Assembly: GCF_945859685.1 (NCBI RefSeq)
Contig: NC_079149.1
Coordinates: 5,119,118-5,183,117, forward strand
Direction: 5' to 3'
DNA from: Eupeodes corollae
Taxonomy: Eukaryota > Arthropoda > Insecta > Diptera > Syrphidae
Length of the DNA stretch: 64,000 nt
The stretch's first letter is position 1. Each line of letters opens with the position of its first letter. The notes under the pieces are model-generated. The model had not been told where the DNA came from. It made no database searches and saw only the letters and a list, made by a program, of their open reading frames with translations. This document shows, piece after piece, positions 55,038-64,000 of this stretch. The position numbers and the translations under genes are program-made.

Positions 55038-56556
55038 TTAAGTTGAGTTGAGGTCAAGTGTTTTACCTTTCTCTTTCAAGTACAGGATGCGATCATAGAG
55101 AACGACTGTCTCCACCAGAGGAGCAAAGAGTAGACGCATAGTGTAGAAGATTACAATTCGCTTCCATTGACTGAGGTCGTTTTGAGTGACTTCAGAGTCA
55201 ATGTCTTCATCGGGAACGATGATGTTCAATCCATTTGTTGCTCGTTTAACATAGCTAAGAAAAATTCATTTGAGTTTGGTGACCCTTAAAAAAGTTACCA
55301 ACTCACTCGTCAAAGCTCATTCCTTTGGCATGTTTGACACTTCTCAAACCAGTGTGCTTCAATTCGGGCCAATACTTGGCAAATATCTTCTCGATTGTGG
55401 CTCTGAATGAATGAACTTTGAGGTCCTCGTACAGTTCACTCCTCAAACGATCGCAGTAGACCTCAGCTGCATGACAAGCTATTTCCCTGGACTCATAAGT
55501 CAGGCGGGAGATGTTTGTTTTATTTCTCAAGAAATCACTGAGAGGATAGCCGGGGTTGGGGATTAATCCAGTCGATAGTTTCATATAGCAACATCCGACG
55601 AAGTTAAGGAACTTTGCTTGTTTGCACTTGAGGAACATTTGTATGAGAATCGCTCCCAAATCTCCACATGGATGAAGTCCGATGATGCCGAATGTAAAAG
55701 TCGAGCCTTTTGATATCTTCAAGGCATTAGTAATTGTATCGACGAACTCATCGGGAGACAGAGAACTTGTGAGGGTCATAGCAACGTGGACAGGGCGACG
55801 AAAATGTTGTCTCTGCTCCGACGAAAGGAACTTAGAAGCAATTACCTCAAATTGGGAATCAATAATTCTGGGAAAATATAGAAACTTGTTTTTTTTTAGA
55901 GGACTTTCATATCTCTCCATCTTACCTTGCTTGATCATTGAGAGAATCTTGCATTTCAAGGCAACACACTTGTACCCCGTAAGCATAGCCAAGAACCCTG
56001 GCCAAGTGACCAAGTCCAGCCCCGAAATCAACAACAAAGTCGACTGAATTATCGATGTAACTTTTATTGCAGACTTTTGCCATCTTTGCGATTTCATGGC
56101 GCTTCTTGGGTTTGACACATTTGGTAAAGAGATTCTTCAACTTTGGGTGATCCAAGATAAACGGGTATGTCTCCGAAGACGCAAAGTTGGCTATATCTCT
56201 CGAAATGCATAACTTCTTCATGAGCGACATAAGACACAGAATCGATAGAGGTCGAACTGATGAGGATTCATTATTGCCACTTAGGATATTAGCTAAATCA
56301 TGGGGATCCAAAGGCTCCAAGTGGTTTTGCCACGAGTTTGGAAGTTTGGACCAATGATTATCGACATAAAAGTCCTAGGAAAACAACATAAATTAGTTAG
56401 AATCTGTTTTAAGTTTGTTAAGTTTATTTTTACCAAGACGTATGTATCAATTAACCATCGATATTTTTGAATAATTTGCAATGAAATTTCTAAATTTTCC
56501 TTTAAACATTTTGAATTGAGTTGTGGGTGCGAGGTTGTAGGTTCAGCGGACGACAT
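55038..56556 (-). CDS. METTL25/RRNAD1-type methyltransferase-like protein
   Basis: Four coding exons, 56556-56434, 56374-55926, 55867-55307 and 55254-55038, join with GT-AG introns to 449 residues (human RRNAD1/METTL25B has 475). It begins MSSAEPTTSHPQL. The N-terminal region reads DFYVDNHWSKLPNSWQNHLE and LMSLMKKLCISRDIANFAS. A class I SAM-binding motif VDFVVDFGAGLGHLARVLG follows at about residue 150, then GIIGLHPCGDLGAIL and NFVGCCYMKL, both characteristic of this family; the C terminus is ETVVLYDRILYLKEKGKTLD. Substrate and reaction are not established for the fly proteins; the human names reflect a methyltransferase fold and an inferred rRNA dimethylase relation. Convergent with Pal. Confidence 0.9.
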
Positions 56557-57399
56557 TTTTGACAGTACTCCAGATGTAAACAAACAAGTGAAGCAAGTGG
56601 ATTTGCAATACAACAGACATTCTCAAACTTTGTTTTTTTTGTTTTGTTCGATTAGCTCTGTTTGGTAACGTGAAATTTTCTTTCGTTTTTATTTAGAATT
56701 TCGCCGCTCACAGTTGGATTCACTTTGAAGTTAAATATTTTACTTCTCATAATGTTATATCGCTTACACTGCATAAATTAAAAAAAGAGATAAAATAGTA
56801 ATTTTTTTTTGTTTTAGAAAGGTGAGATGTCAAAGCATTTTGTATGAGGTAACAAAAAGTTTAGGGAAATGATTTTTGACGTTTAAGTTGTGTTGCATTG
56901 GCAAATAATCTGTAATGTATTCATTATCCCTATGTAATTGTTAGCCTTTTAGCCTTTTAGCCTTTTCACACCAAACCAAAACCGGGTTTTCGGCAAAATA
57001 TTTCCATTCACATTTGCACGGATTCATTTGACATTTAAATTTGTTTAACTCCGACTGCCAAATTTTGTATTGATGAAAAATTTGTGAGTAAAAAGTTGTG
57101 TTCTTCTCAAATTATTTGTGAAAATAAAATGAATTCTAACCAACTCAAATTGATTTTAACGTAACACTAGCTCACCTAGAAAAAGAGTTTCAACTGAAGT
57201 TCTGGGGACTGGTGTAATGGGCTCACGACATGAACAAACAAGAACTACAAACTCGCTTGGCTGCAGCTATCCTCTTAGTTCACTTCAACCGGTTCAAACA
57301 ATTCACTAAGAAGAAGCTAATTGTGTAAAAAATCGTAGAATTAACAACAAATAAAAATTAATTTTATTTAAAAAATTTTCTTCTTCTTTCACAACAAAT
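56557..57399. other. Intergenic DNA upstream of the METTL25-like gene
   Basis: Likely carries the promoter of that gene, not pinpointed. AGCCTTTT repeats three times near 56943-56965. A short plus-strand frame near 57231 (MNKQELQTRLAAAILLVHFN) has no recognised relatives. Confidence 0.45.
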
Positions 57400-57649
57400 T
57401 CAATCCAAAATACTGAGCTTATGACTACTGCTTTTGTTGGCCAAATGTGCCTTCAGAATTGCCATATATTGTGGCCGATCGAGCAACTTATAGGCGGGGT
57501 TGAAAAGATTCTGAATGATTTCGTGTATGTCCTTAAAGCCTCTGCTGCGTCAATTCCACTGTTGTGGTTTTATTCACTAGAACAACGATTCCCACATTGT
57601 GGAATGTTTGGGTGCAAATTTTCTTAGACCGCTGCAACTTAGCCACCAT
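57400..57649 (-). pseudogene. Unrecognised ~82-residue coding relic or small gene
   Basis: On the minus strand an ATG at 57649 opens MVAKLQRSKKICTQTFHNVG followed by IVVLVNKTTTVELTQQ. After one extra base the reading continues GFKDIHEIIQNLFNPAYKLL and DRPQYMAILKAHLANKSSS, and reaches TGA at 57400-57402. AATAAA follows about 32 bases later (57363-57368). Composition and the nearby poly(A) signal look protein-coding, unlike the surrounding AT-rich DNA. The single frame change could be a mutation, an assembly error or an unrecognised intron. I do not recognise the protein. Confidence 0.4.
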
Positions 57650-58055
57650 CAAAAATCATATCTAATAAATATTTGCCAAATAATAATAATAATAATAACC
57701 CACATTCTAATAATAAAAAAATGTAATCAATATTTCTGTCTTGTATTTAATGAAAGTTCTAAGGATCTTACAAAACAATCAATATTTCTTTTGTTGATTT
57801 ATTCATACAACAGCAGTCAAAATACGCTTTTCATATCTTTATTTGGCATACAAAAATCTTAATTTGGCTCTTCCAGAAAAAAATCCAAAGAATGAGTTGA
57901 CAATTATATTACAGTAGAAATTTTAAAATTGACATTTGATTGCCTCCGAAGTCTTTTTATCGGAATCGGTGTGAATGTTCAAAGACATTTTTGACATTTT
58001 ACACAACAAGTATGATGAGCTGTTTACAACAAACTGTTTTTAAAATAAAATGCCA
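57650..58055. other. Intergenic DNA, nothing recognised
   Basis: AT-rich, with a short AAT microsatellite at 57681-57698. Confidence 0.5.
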
Positions 58056-58310
58056 AAGGCCTTGAGTTCGATCCCTGCCTATTTCATATAAATTCTAAAG
58101 TTTTTTTTCACGGGTACTACCTCTTGCGAGGAATTGACAAATCCTCCAAGAGTAATACTTGTCATGAAAAGTGGTTTCTATAATTAGCCGGTCGGATTCG
58201 GCTTAAAATCAGTAGGTTCCCTCCATCCCTGACAACAATTCTCGCACACAGGAATGGTTGAGATTTATAAGTCTCAACGGACTGTTGCACTAGCCATTTA
58301 ATTTTTTTTT
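58056..58310 (+). mobile_element. SINE copy 8, truncated just before the B box
   Basis: It starts within the head with CCTTGAGTTCGATCCCTGCC (B box kept, A box lost), then TTCACGGGTACTACCTCTTG, CAAATCCTCCAAGAGTAATA, GTCGGATTCGGCTTAAAATC, GGAATGGTTGAGA and CTCAACGGACTGTTGCACTA. An internal deletion removes the AGTCACTAGGCCCT block. It lies about 600 bp upstream of the acyl-CoA oxidase start. Confidence 0.87.
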
Positions 58311-58935
58311 CCTTTTAGTAGTATACAGATGAAATTAAAAAGTGTCAAAATAAATAAATCCAAAAATCATTCATAATATTCCTTAATCAGCAAGTTGCTT
58401 TTACTCATGGCTATCCGAACGCGGAAAATAGCTACAGCGGTTTTTTTTAAATGTCTTCCTTCATAATCACAATCAGCTGTTCTGATGTGTCACTGACGTC
58501 TCACTGACGTCTTACGAACAAAATCAAAACAAAGATCTAATTTATACGTATTTTGCTTGTTTTAATTTTATTTTCTAACAAAAAAGACTTATATTTAAGT
58601 GATTAGATTATTTAGAATGCTTATCATCGATTAATGTTCCTTATCACCAACAGTTATTATCATATTCTCCGCCTTTTTATTCCTCAAAATAAGAACAAAA
58701 AGCCCATAAAACGTATTAATAAGTGGTCAATCCAGTTTCTATATTTTTAAATTTCTTTTTGCAAAACAAGTTACCTCTAATCGTAATTACACAATTTTTC
58801 TGTGCTAACGATAATCAGAAACAAAATAACCGAATCAGTTATAATTTAGTTGTCCAAGAAGTCAATCGTTTGTTTGTTTTTTCTTCCCAAGTTGTGTGTT
58901 TTTGTTTTGTTTAAATTGTTGATTGAGTAACAACT
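58311..58935. other. Upstream region of the acyl-CoA oxidase gene
   Basis: No TATA or initiator was assigned with confidence. It contains TCACTGACGTC twice (58484-58511), a TGACGTCA-like (CREB/ATF-type) sequence repeated at a short interval, which might be regulatory. The 5' UTR should end at 58935. Confidence 0.4.
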
Positions 58936-61900
58936 ATGCCTTCATCCGTCCAGAAAATCAATCCCGATATCCAGAAGGAACGCAACAATGCCACATTTAG
59001 TACTCAAGAATTCACACTTTGGTGGGTTGGTGGGGAGCAGCGGTACAAGGAAAAGAAATCGCTGGGTAAGTTTCGCTGGGGGAATCTTGTAATTGTTTGA
59101 TGAACTTTGGATTTAAATAATTGTTTAAATTTGTAAACGAACTGGTTTTTAAATAAAATTAACTCAAGAACTTTAGAAAATATACATACATTGTTTTGAT
59201 TAAAGGTTGTAGGCCATAAACCTACTTGATAAGTGGAGATAGAAAATTTGCTAAATCATCTTCTATTCGTACCTATTTCGTATTTTGCAATGAAAATATA
59301 ACAAACATAAAATGCTAATCAATTTAGGTACCTACGTGCTGATTAGACTGAGGAACACTTGAATGAGTTTCACTTTTACCTGCTACTTTAGGCTTAAAGC
59401 AAGTTGGAGAGTGTGTAATTAGGAATGAGTAAGAGAAAAAGCTTAAAACAAAGTAAATTTAAGTTGCTAGAAAGAAGAAGAGGTTTGATTAGTCAACGAT
59501 AACTATGAATGCAATCTTTCTCGCAGTTGAGGCTTTTTACGCAATAAAAAGCATCATTCAACAATATTTAATAGTAAGTTAGAAAAGCAGCAAGACTGTT
59601 GCATCTACAGCTCACACTCTAGAGGTACACAGTTTCAATTTGATGAAATGCCATTACATAAGAAACAATGATTAAAAAAGCAATTCGCTTTATGATACCG
59701 GATACTCATTTTTATCACCGTAAGAGCTTATCGATGTAGGAAGAATAATTTGAATATAAGTAAGCTTAAAAAAAACATCATGTCATTGTGTCTCTCACTA
59801 AGAAAAGTTATTGACCCTTTAATATTTTTTTTTTGAAAACTTTCTATCAGTTTAATAGGCAGTAAAGTAAAATATAAACAAAATTAATTAACTATAATTG
59901 GAAGCCGAATATTCTTTGTTTACTTAAATCTTCTTCTATGAAAAGAAACATTCTACTTAAGTTGATAAGATTAAACATTTTCAATGCTAAATTAGAGATA
60001 AAATACATAAAATATCGATTATTTATTAATAAAGGCGGTAGAAATTTCCCATAGGTGCTTCTAGATAACTTAATCTTTTTATTATTGAAGTAATTTCTTT
60101 AATTGGAATAATGTTGTCAGCTAACAAATTAATAAGATATTGACGTAGAGGGTTTTCTGTGCTATTTAGTTCAAAGTTCATTCAAATGCATTTAAAAAAA
60201 TCCATTTGAAACTGAAATAAAGGGTTCGCCAAATAACTTTTCTTTTTTTGAAAATGCTAATGTACGTAGCGCCGTCCTGTTGAAACCAAATGTTGCCAAC
60301 ATTCTCCTCTTCATTTTGAACAAAAAATCGTTTAACAGGCCCGATAACGATCGCCATTTACTGTAACTCCTTGATCATTTTCGAAGAAAAATTCCCCAAT
60401 TATGCCTCTAGTCCAAAATCCGCACCAAACAGTGACTCGTTTTGGGTGTTTCGGCTTCTCAATGTATGCGTGGGGGTTTTCTATCAAAATGAGCTTCATC
60501 CGAAAAGATGATTTTTTTTGGAAAAATCGGCATCTTATTTAAACGTTGTTCCCAGTTCAAGAGTATACAGAAATATATCCGTTCAGCGGAAGGATAAAAC
60601 TAATTATAATATTCACGAAATAAGCACTAGTTGAAAAAAAAACGTTAGATGGCGGACCCTATAAACACAAAATCACAGAAATTCAAAGTAAAGGAACTTA
60701 CTTACTTACTCATTGTGGTGTTAAAGTCCGGGGTAGAAATCGGCCTCAAAAGTAAGACTAAGACTATTTTCCTGAATAAAATAAGACTCCAAAGGGAAGC
60801 CTTTTTTTAAAATGCATTTACCCTGTTTTAGTTATTTAATCGTTTTATTAAGGAACAACATTTTTTATAAATAAGGACATTGGGGGCATTCAGTAACCTA
60901 GTGGATACATATGTAGAAGAAAGAAATTCGAATTTGCTAAATGCAACTACACGCTTCGACGAAAAACATTTCAGAATTGTTTCACAAGTTTCCAGACAAA
61001 AACATATATTTTGAGACATGTTTCTGAAACGTTTTTTTTTTTAAATGTTTCTTTGGTCTGGACGCACCGTAAGACGCACATTCACAAAGCACAAGCGATT
61101 GGAGGTATTTACATTAGGCATAGCATTTTATCAATTCAATTTCATACAACATAGGGACTTAATTTGTAGCCTATGCATAGGGCAAGTTCAGGAGATATAA
61201 GAGGAAAGTAGGTCAAGTTTTTAATTTCTGATTTGGCATCTGCCAAAAAATTGCCTTCCGATTAAGCAATGGTCGCATTCACAAAGCTAGTGACTACGTA
61301 GTCAAGGCATTCTGATTGGCTAAATCTAACTGCAAAAGTAGATGAAATTTCCCCTTCGACCTAGTGTACAAATATCAGCTACAAAGTTACTTTCCCTTAC
61401 TATCAAGTCAAGTCTATTTATGTCAAGATGACAGTTGATCATGTTTTTTTTATTGAACTGAAAGCTGGACTTTGTTACTTTGTGATTTATTTATATTCTG
61501 CACAATACCATTTTATGTTTTATGTAATCATTTTCCTTAATAAATTGATAAAGGAATAAGTAATACATATTTAAAGTACAAAAAACGAGTGGAGATGGAC
61601 TTGTACTTTGCCTGAGAAGTTTTATTTATGTTTTTAATAGTTTCTGCATGATAAACAGAAAAAAGAAGTTGAAGTTTGACAGTTTGACAGTTTACCGACT
61701 AACTAGTTGCCTTGGTCAAAATGTACTTTCAAAGAAAGTAGTTGACTGCAAATGATGTCCCTTATGTTGCCTGAACCTGCCCATTTTTGTAGATGTCATC
61801 TTTGTATGTATATAAAATCTATGTTTTTTTCTACAAAGTTGTCATTAATTTCAAACTTGGAACTTTACTTGACTATCCTTTACTTGCAGAATGTACCAAC

Positions 61901-63980
61901 AAAATTATTATTTATAAAAAACTCCATAAACATATTACAAGTTAATCATAACTTGTATTGTAAAGAAAAATTCCTGTTACAATATGACAATTAACCCTTT
62001 TAAACAAATCTTTAAATTAAATTAAACTCAAAACAAATAAACCACAATCATCTGACATTTTGACGTACGTAGAGTAAAACTTATAATAAGGTGGATTTTT
62101 CTTGACTAATCTTCTAGTCAAATTTCCAATATAGTGATCTTTATTGGAAGGCAATTTTTGGCAGCTGGCCAGTCAGATAATAGAAACTTGCCTTGCCTTC
62201 AAGTTCATTGGACAGGTTCAGACAATATGGGGATTTCATTTTCAGTCAATTAAATTCTTTGAACATATATCAAGGCAACTAGTTAAAAGAATTGTGCAGA
62301 AAATAAATAATTAGAGAATAATAAAGTTCATCTTTCATTTAATTCAAATATCGTGATTAGCTGTCATATTGACATAAATGGTCTTGACTTAATAGTTAGG
62401 GAGAATTTTGTTAACTAACCTTCCATTAAACTTTCCAATAAAGTTGAACCTATTGCAAGGCAAGATAATAGTAACTGGGCAGGTTCAGGCAACATAAGGG
62501 ACTTCATTTTCAGCCAATTTCATTCTTTGAACGTAAATTTTGACCAAGGCAAATAGTTAGTTTCCAAGTGTCATGCATTTCAAATTCAGAACTTTACTTC
62601 ACAAACCTGTACTTTAAGTTCATCGTACAAAAACTACCAAAAATATTATTGTCTACAAAACATTTATATTTTGCATTGTAAAGAAATATAACGTATTTCC
62701 TTACCAAATTGACAACTTACCCTTTTACAGAAAACATTAAATGAAGTTGTGCAGAAAATAATTAAACCATAATAAATAAAGTTCATCTTCCAGTTGAAGG
62801 AACAAACATGACCAAATGTCATTTTGACAAGAATTGAATTAATAGTTAGGGAAATTTGTCTTGACTAACTTTCCAGTCAACTCTCCATTGGCAATATTTT
62901 GGCCAATCAGATAAGAGAAACTTCCCTTACTTTCAAGTCTGTTATGTCATCTGAACCTGACCACTTACACTACCTTCAAGTTTCTTATGTCGTCTGAACC
63001 TGCCCCGTGCATTGACAAAACCTTCTAGAGAATCCACAATTTTAAATGCTCATTTTTTCAAACAAAAATTTGTGCGAACAAAATCTGGCAAGACAATCCT
63101 ATTGGAACAATCCTTTGCACTTACCATCTTGTCACGGGTCTTATTGGCTGCTGAATGCACTTCCATGGTTCGTCCATGTGGAGAACGTGAAATCGGAAGA
63201 ATAAAATCAAATTTTTAGTTCACCAAAGTGAAGGACAGGCTCGATTCCCTTTCAGCTTTCCTAAAATTCACTTTCACTTAACAGATCTATGAGGTTCTCA
63301 GATGGACAGTTAAATTCTTTGTCGACGTGCATAGGCTCACAATAGTCAACGCCATTAAAAACCATAAAAAGCAAAAAGCATTAACAATCGACTTTTCGTA
63401 GAATATGCCAAGTCTTTATTAGAAATTCCATTCAACCAAAGTCCCTTATCTTATTCTCTTCTTTTAGAAAAGTACTTCCTCGAGGATCCAGAATTGATGG
63501 ACAAAATACCCATATCCTATCTTTCTCACAAAGAACTCTACGAAGAGGGTGTACGTAAAGCAACAATTATCAGCAATAAAATCCGTCAAATGCGTGAAGA
63601 AGGCAGCGATGGAATCGATACTTACACGTAAGTAACTCAAAAACTTGTTTAAAAATCAAATAAAAAAAATAAATATGTCTTCTTTAGTGCCCTTCTAGGA
63701 GGTTCACTTGGTTCAGCTTTGATCAAGGAAGGTAATCCAATTTCTTTGCATTATGTGATGTTTGTCCCAACTATTATGGGCCAAGGAACTGTTGATCAAC
63801 AAGTCGAATGGCTATCAAAAGCTTGGGATTGTGAAATTATTGGAACTTATGCTCAAACCGAAATGGGTCATGGTACATTTCTACGTGGTCTGGAAACTCG
63901 TGCTGATTATGATCCAAAAACAGAAGAATTCATATTGAATTCACCCTCGATAACAGCATACAAATGGTGGCCAGGAGGAT
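58936..63980 (+). CDS. Acox: Acyl-CoA oxidase, first three coding exons (truncated by window end)
   Basis: Exons 58936-59065, 63468-63627 and 63688-63980 join in frame for 194 residues and continue beyond the window. The start MPSSVQKINPDIQKERNNAT is followed by FSTQEFTLWWVGGEQRYKEK, DPELMDKIPISYLSHKELYE, DTYTALLGGSLGSA and HYVMFVPTIMGQGTVDQQVE. The FAD-binding and substrate-side block IIGTYAQTEMGHGTFLRGLE and SPSITAYKWWPGG come next; these are hallmarks of peroxisomal acyl-CoA oxidases, which catalyse the first, H2O2-forming step of peroxisomal fatty-acid beta-oxidation. The sequence looks closest to the fly Acox57D type, from memory. The in-frame stop after 63980 is intronic: GGAGGAT|gtaaaa is a donor. 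Intron 1 is 4.4 kb and repeat-rich. Confidence 0.9.
59066..60230. other. Acox intron 1, 5' part
   Basis: AT-rich intron with no recognised element in this part. Confidence 0.6.
60235..60560 (-). pseudogene. Mariner-family transposase remnant
   Basis: On the minus strand, in shifting frames: IFSDEAHF (first catalytic Asp), RVTVWCGFWTRGIIGEFFFE, QGVTVNGDRYRA, and ENVGNIWFQQDGATYI (second catalytic Asp). This order is diagnostic of mariner-type DDE transposases. The C-terminal third and both inverted repeats were not found. Stops and frame changes show it is dead. Confidence 0.83.
60561..61162. other. Acox intron 1, middle part
   Basis: No element is recognised. A 63-codon open stretch on the minus strand (60828-61019) has no motif. 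Confidence 0.5.
61163..61788. mobile_element. MITE family G copy 3, ~620 bp
   Basis: The left end AGGGCAAGTTCAGGAGATAT is decayed; the right end TATGTTGCCTGAACCTGCCCA is intact. The interior contains family blocks partly in opposite orientation (AAGTCAAGTCTATTTATGTC at ~61405, GACTAACTAGTTGCCTTGGTCA near 61697), suggesting a nested or rearranged copy. Confidence 0.65.
61789..62195. other. Acox intron 1 with MITE family G interior sequence
   Basis: Blocks such as CATTTTGACGTA, CTTGACTAATCTTCTAGTCA and GCAGCTGGCCAGTCAGATAA belong to the family interior, ending in CTTCAAGTTCATT without its own terminal repeat. Confidence 0.5.
62208..63008. mobile_element. Cluster of two or more adjoining MITE family G copies
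   Basis: Left-type ends at about 62208 (GGACAGGTTCAGACAATATG) and 62475 (TGGGCAGGTTCAGGCAACAT, continuing AAGGGACTTC). Right-type ends at about 62964 (CATCTGAACCTGACCA) and 63004 (CGTCTGAACCTGCCC). The copy 62475-63004 is about 530 bp and nearly complete. The duplicated right end 40 bp apart shows local rearrangement. Confidence 0.72.
63009..63467. other. Acox intron 1, 3' end
   Basis: No element is recognised. A 68-codon open stretch at 63012-63218 lacks motifs. The acceptor ttctcttcttttag ends at 63467. Confidence 0.55.
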
Positions 63981-64000
63981 GTAAAAAATAATGTACATAA

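Overview
The window reads as nuclear DNA of a fly (order Diptera, probably Brachycera). It is AT-rich. It has small GT-AG introns beside very large repeat-filled ones. Five conserved animal protein genes are present or partly present. Transposable elements are dense: gypsy-type LTR elements with tRNA-Ser and tRNA-Leu-like primer sites, R1/I-type LINEs, Tc1/mariner, PIF/Harbinger and hAT remnants, MITEs and a tRNA-derived SINE. No bacterial, CRISPR or organellar sequence was seen.

Positions 1-34.9 kb are gene-poor and repeat-rich. They hold a tandem repeat pair (1.6-2.0 kb), a LINE reverse-transcriptase remnant split by a SINE (2.9-3.5 kb), a second LINE 3' end (3.5-4.2 kb), a hAT transposase remnant (6.6-7.3 kb), a dispersed repeat with an internal ~165 bp tandem array (7.4-8.6 kb) and a Harbinger remnant carrying its own SINE (10.2-11.3 kb). 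A young, structurally complete LTR retrotransposon follows (12.6-19.9 kb). Further LINE, SINE and MITE pieces lie at 21.9-29.7 kb. A truncated R1-type LINE sits between ATT repeats (29.9-31.7 kb), and a second Harbinger remnant with convergent transposase and Myb-like remnants lies at 33.3-34.8 kb.

Positions 35.0-64 kb carry the host genes. GPANK1-like and PDRG1-like genes lie head-to-tail on the minus strand, only 85 bp apart. Pal (peptidyl-alpha-hydroxyglycine alpha-amidating lyase, the second enzyme of neuropeptide C-terminal amidation) spans 38.4-54.7 kb on the plus strand. Its last intron is 14.2 kb and has swallowed an LTR retrotransposon, a Tc1 element, a 5'-truncated LINE, MITEs and a SINE, yet the distal exon still joins perfectly in frame. 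A METTL25/RRNAD1-type methyltransferase-like gene converges on Pal from the minus strand. The first three coding exons of a peroxisomal acyl-CoA oxidase begin at 58.9 kb and run off the right edge.

The least familiar material is a tRNA-Asp-derived SINE family with at least eight copies in 64 kb, several with visible target-site duplications. Two or three MITE families with clear terminal inverted repeats also stand out, one caught inside a SINE copy at a TTAA site. Others worth attention are the R1-type LINE flanked by ATT microsatellite, and the Pal tail switch, in which intron retention or distal splicing gives two different cytosolic tails. Coordinates and splice junctions were worked out by eye; family names rest on motif recognition without database searches.
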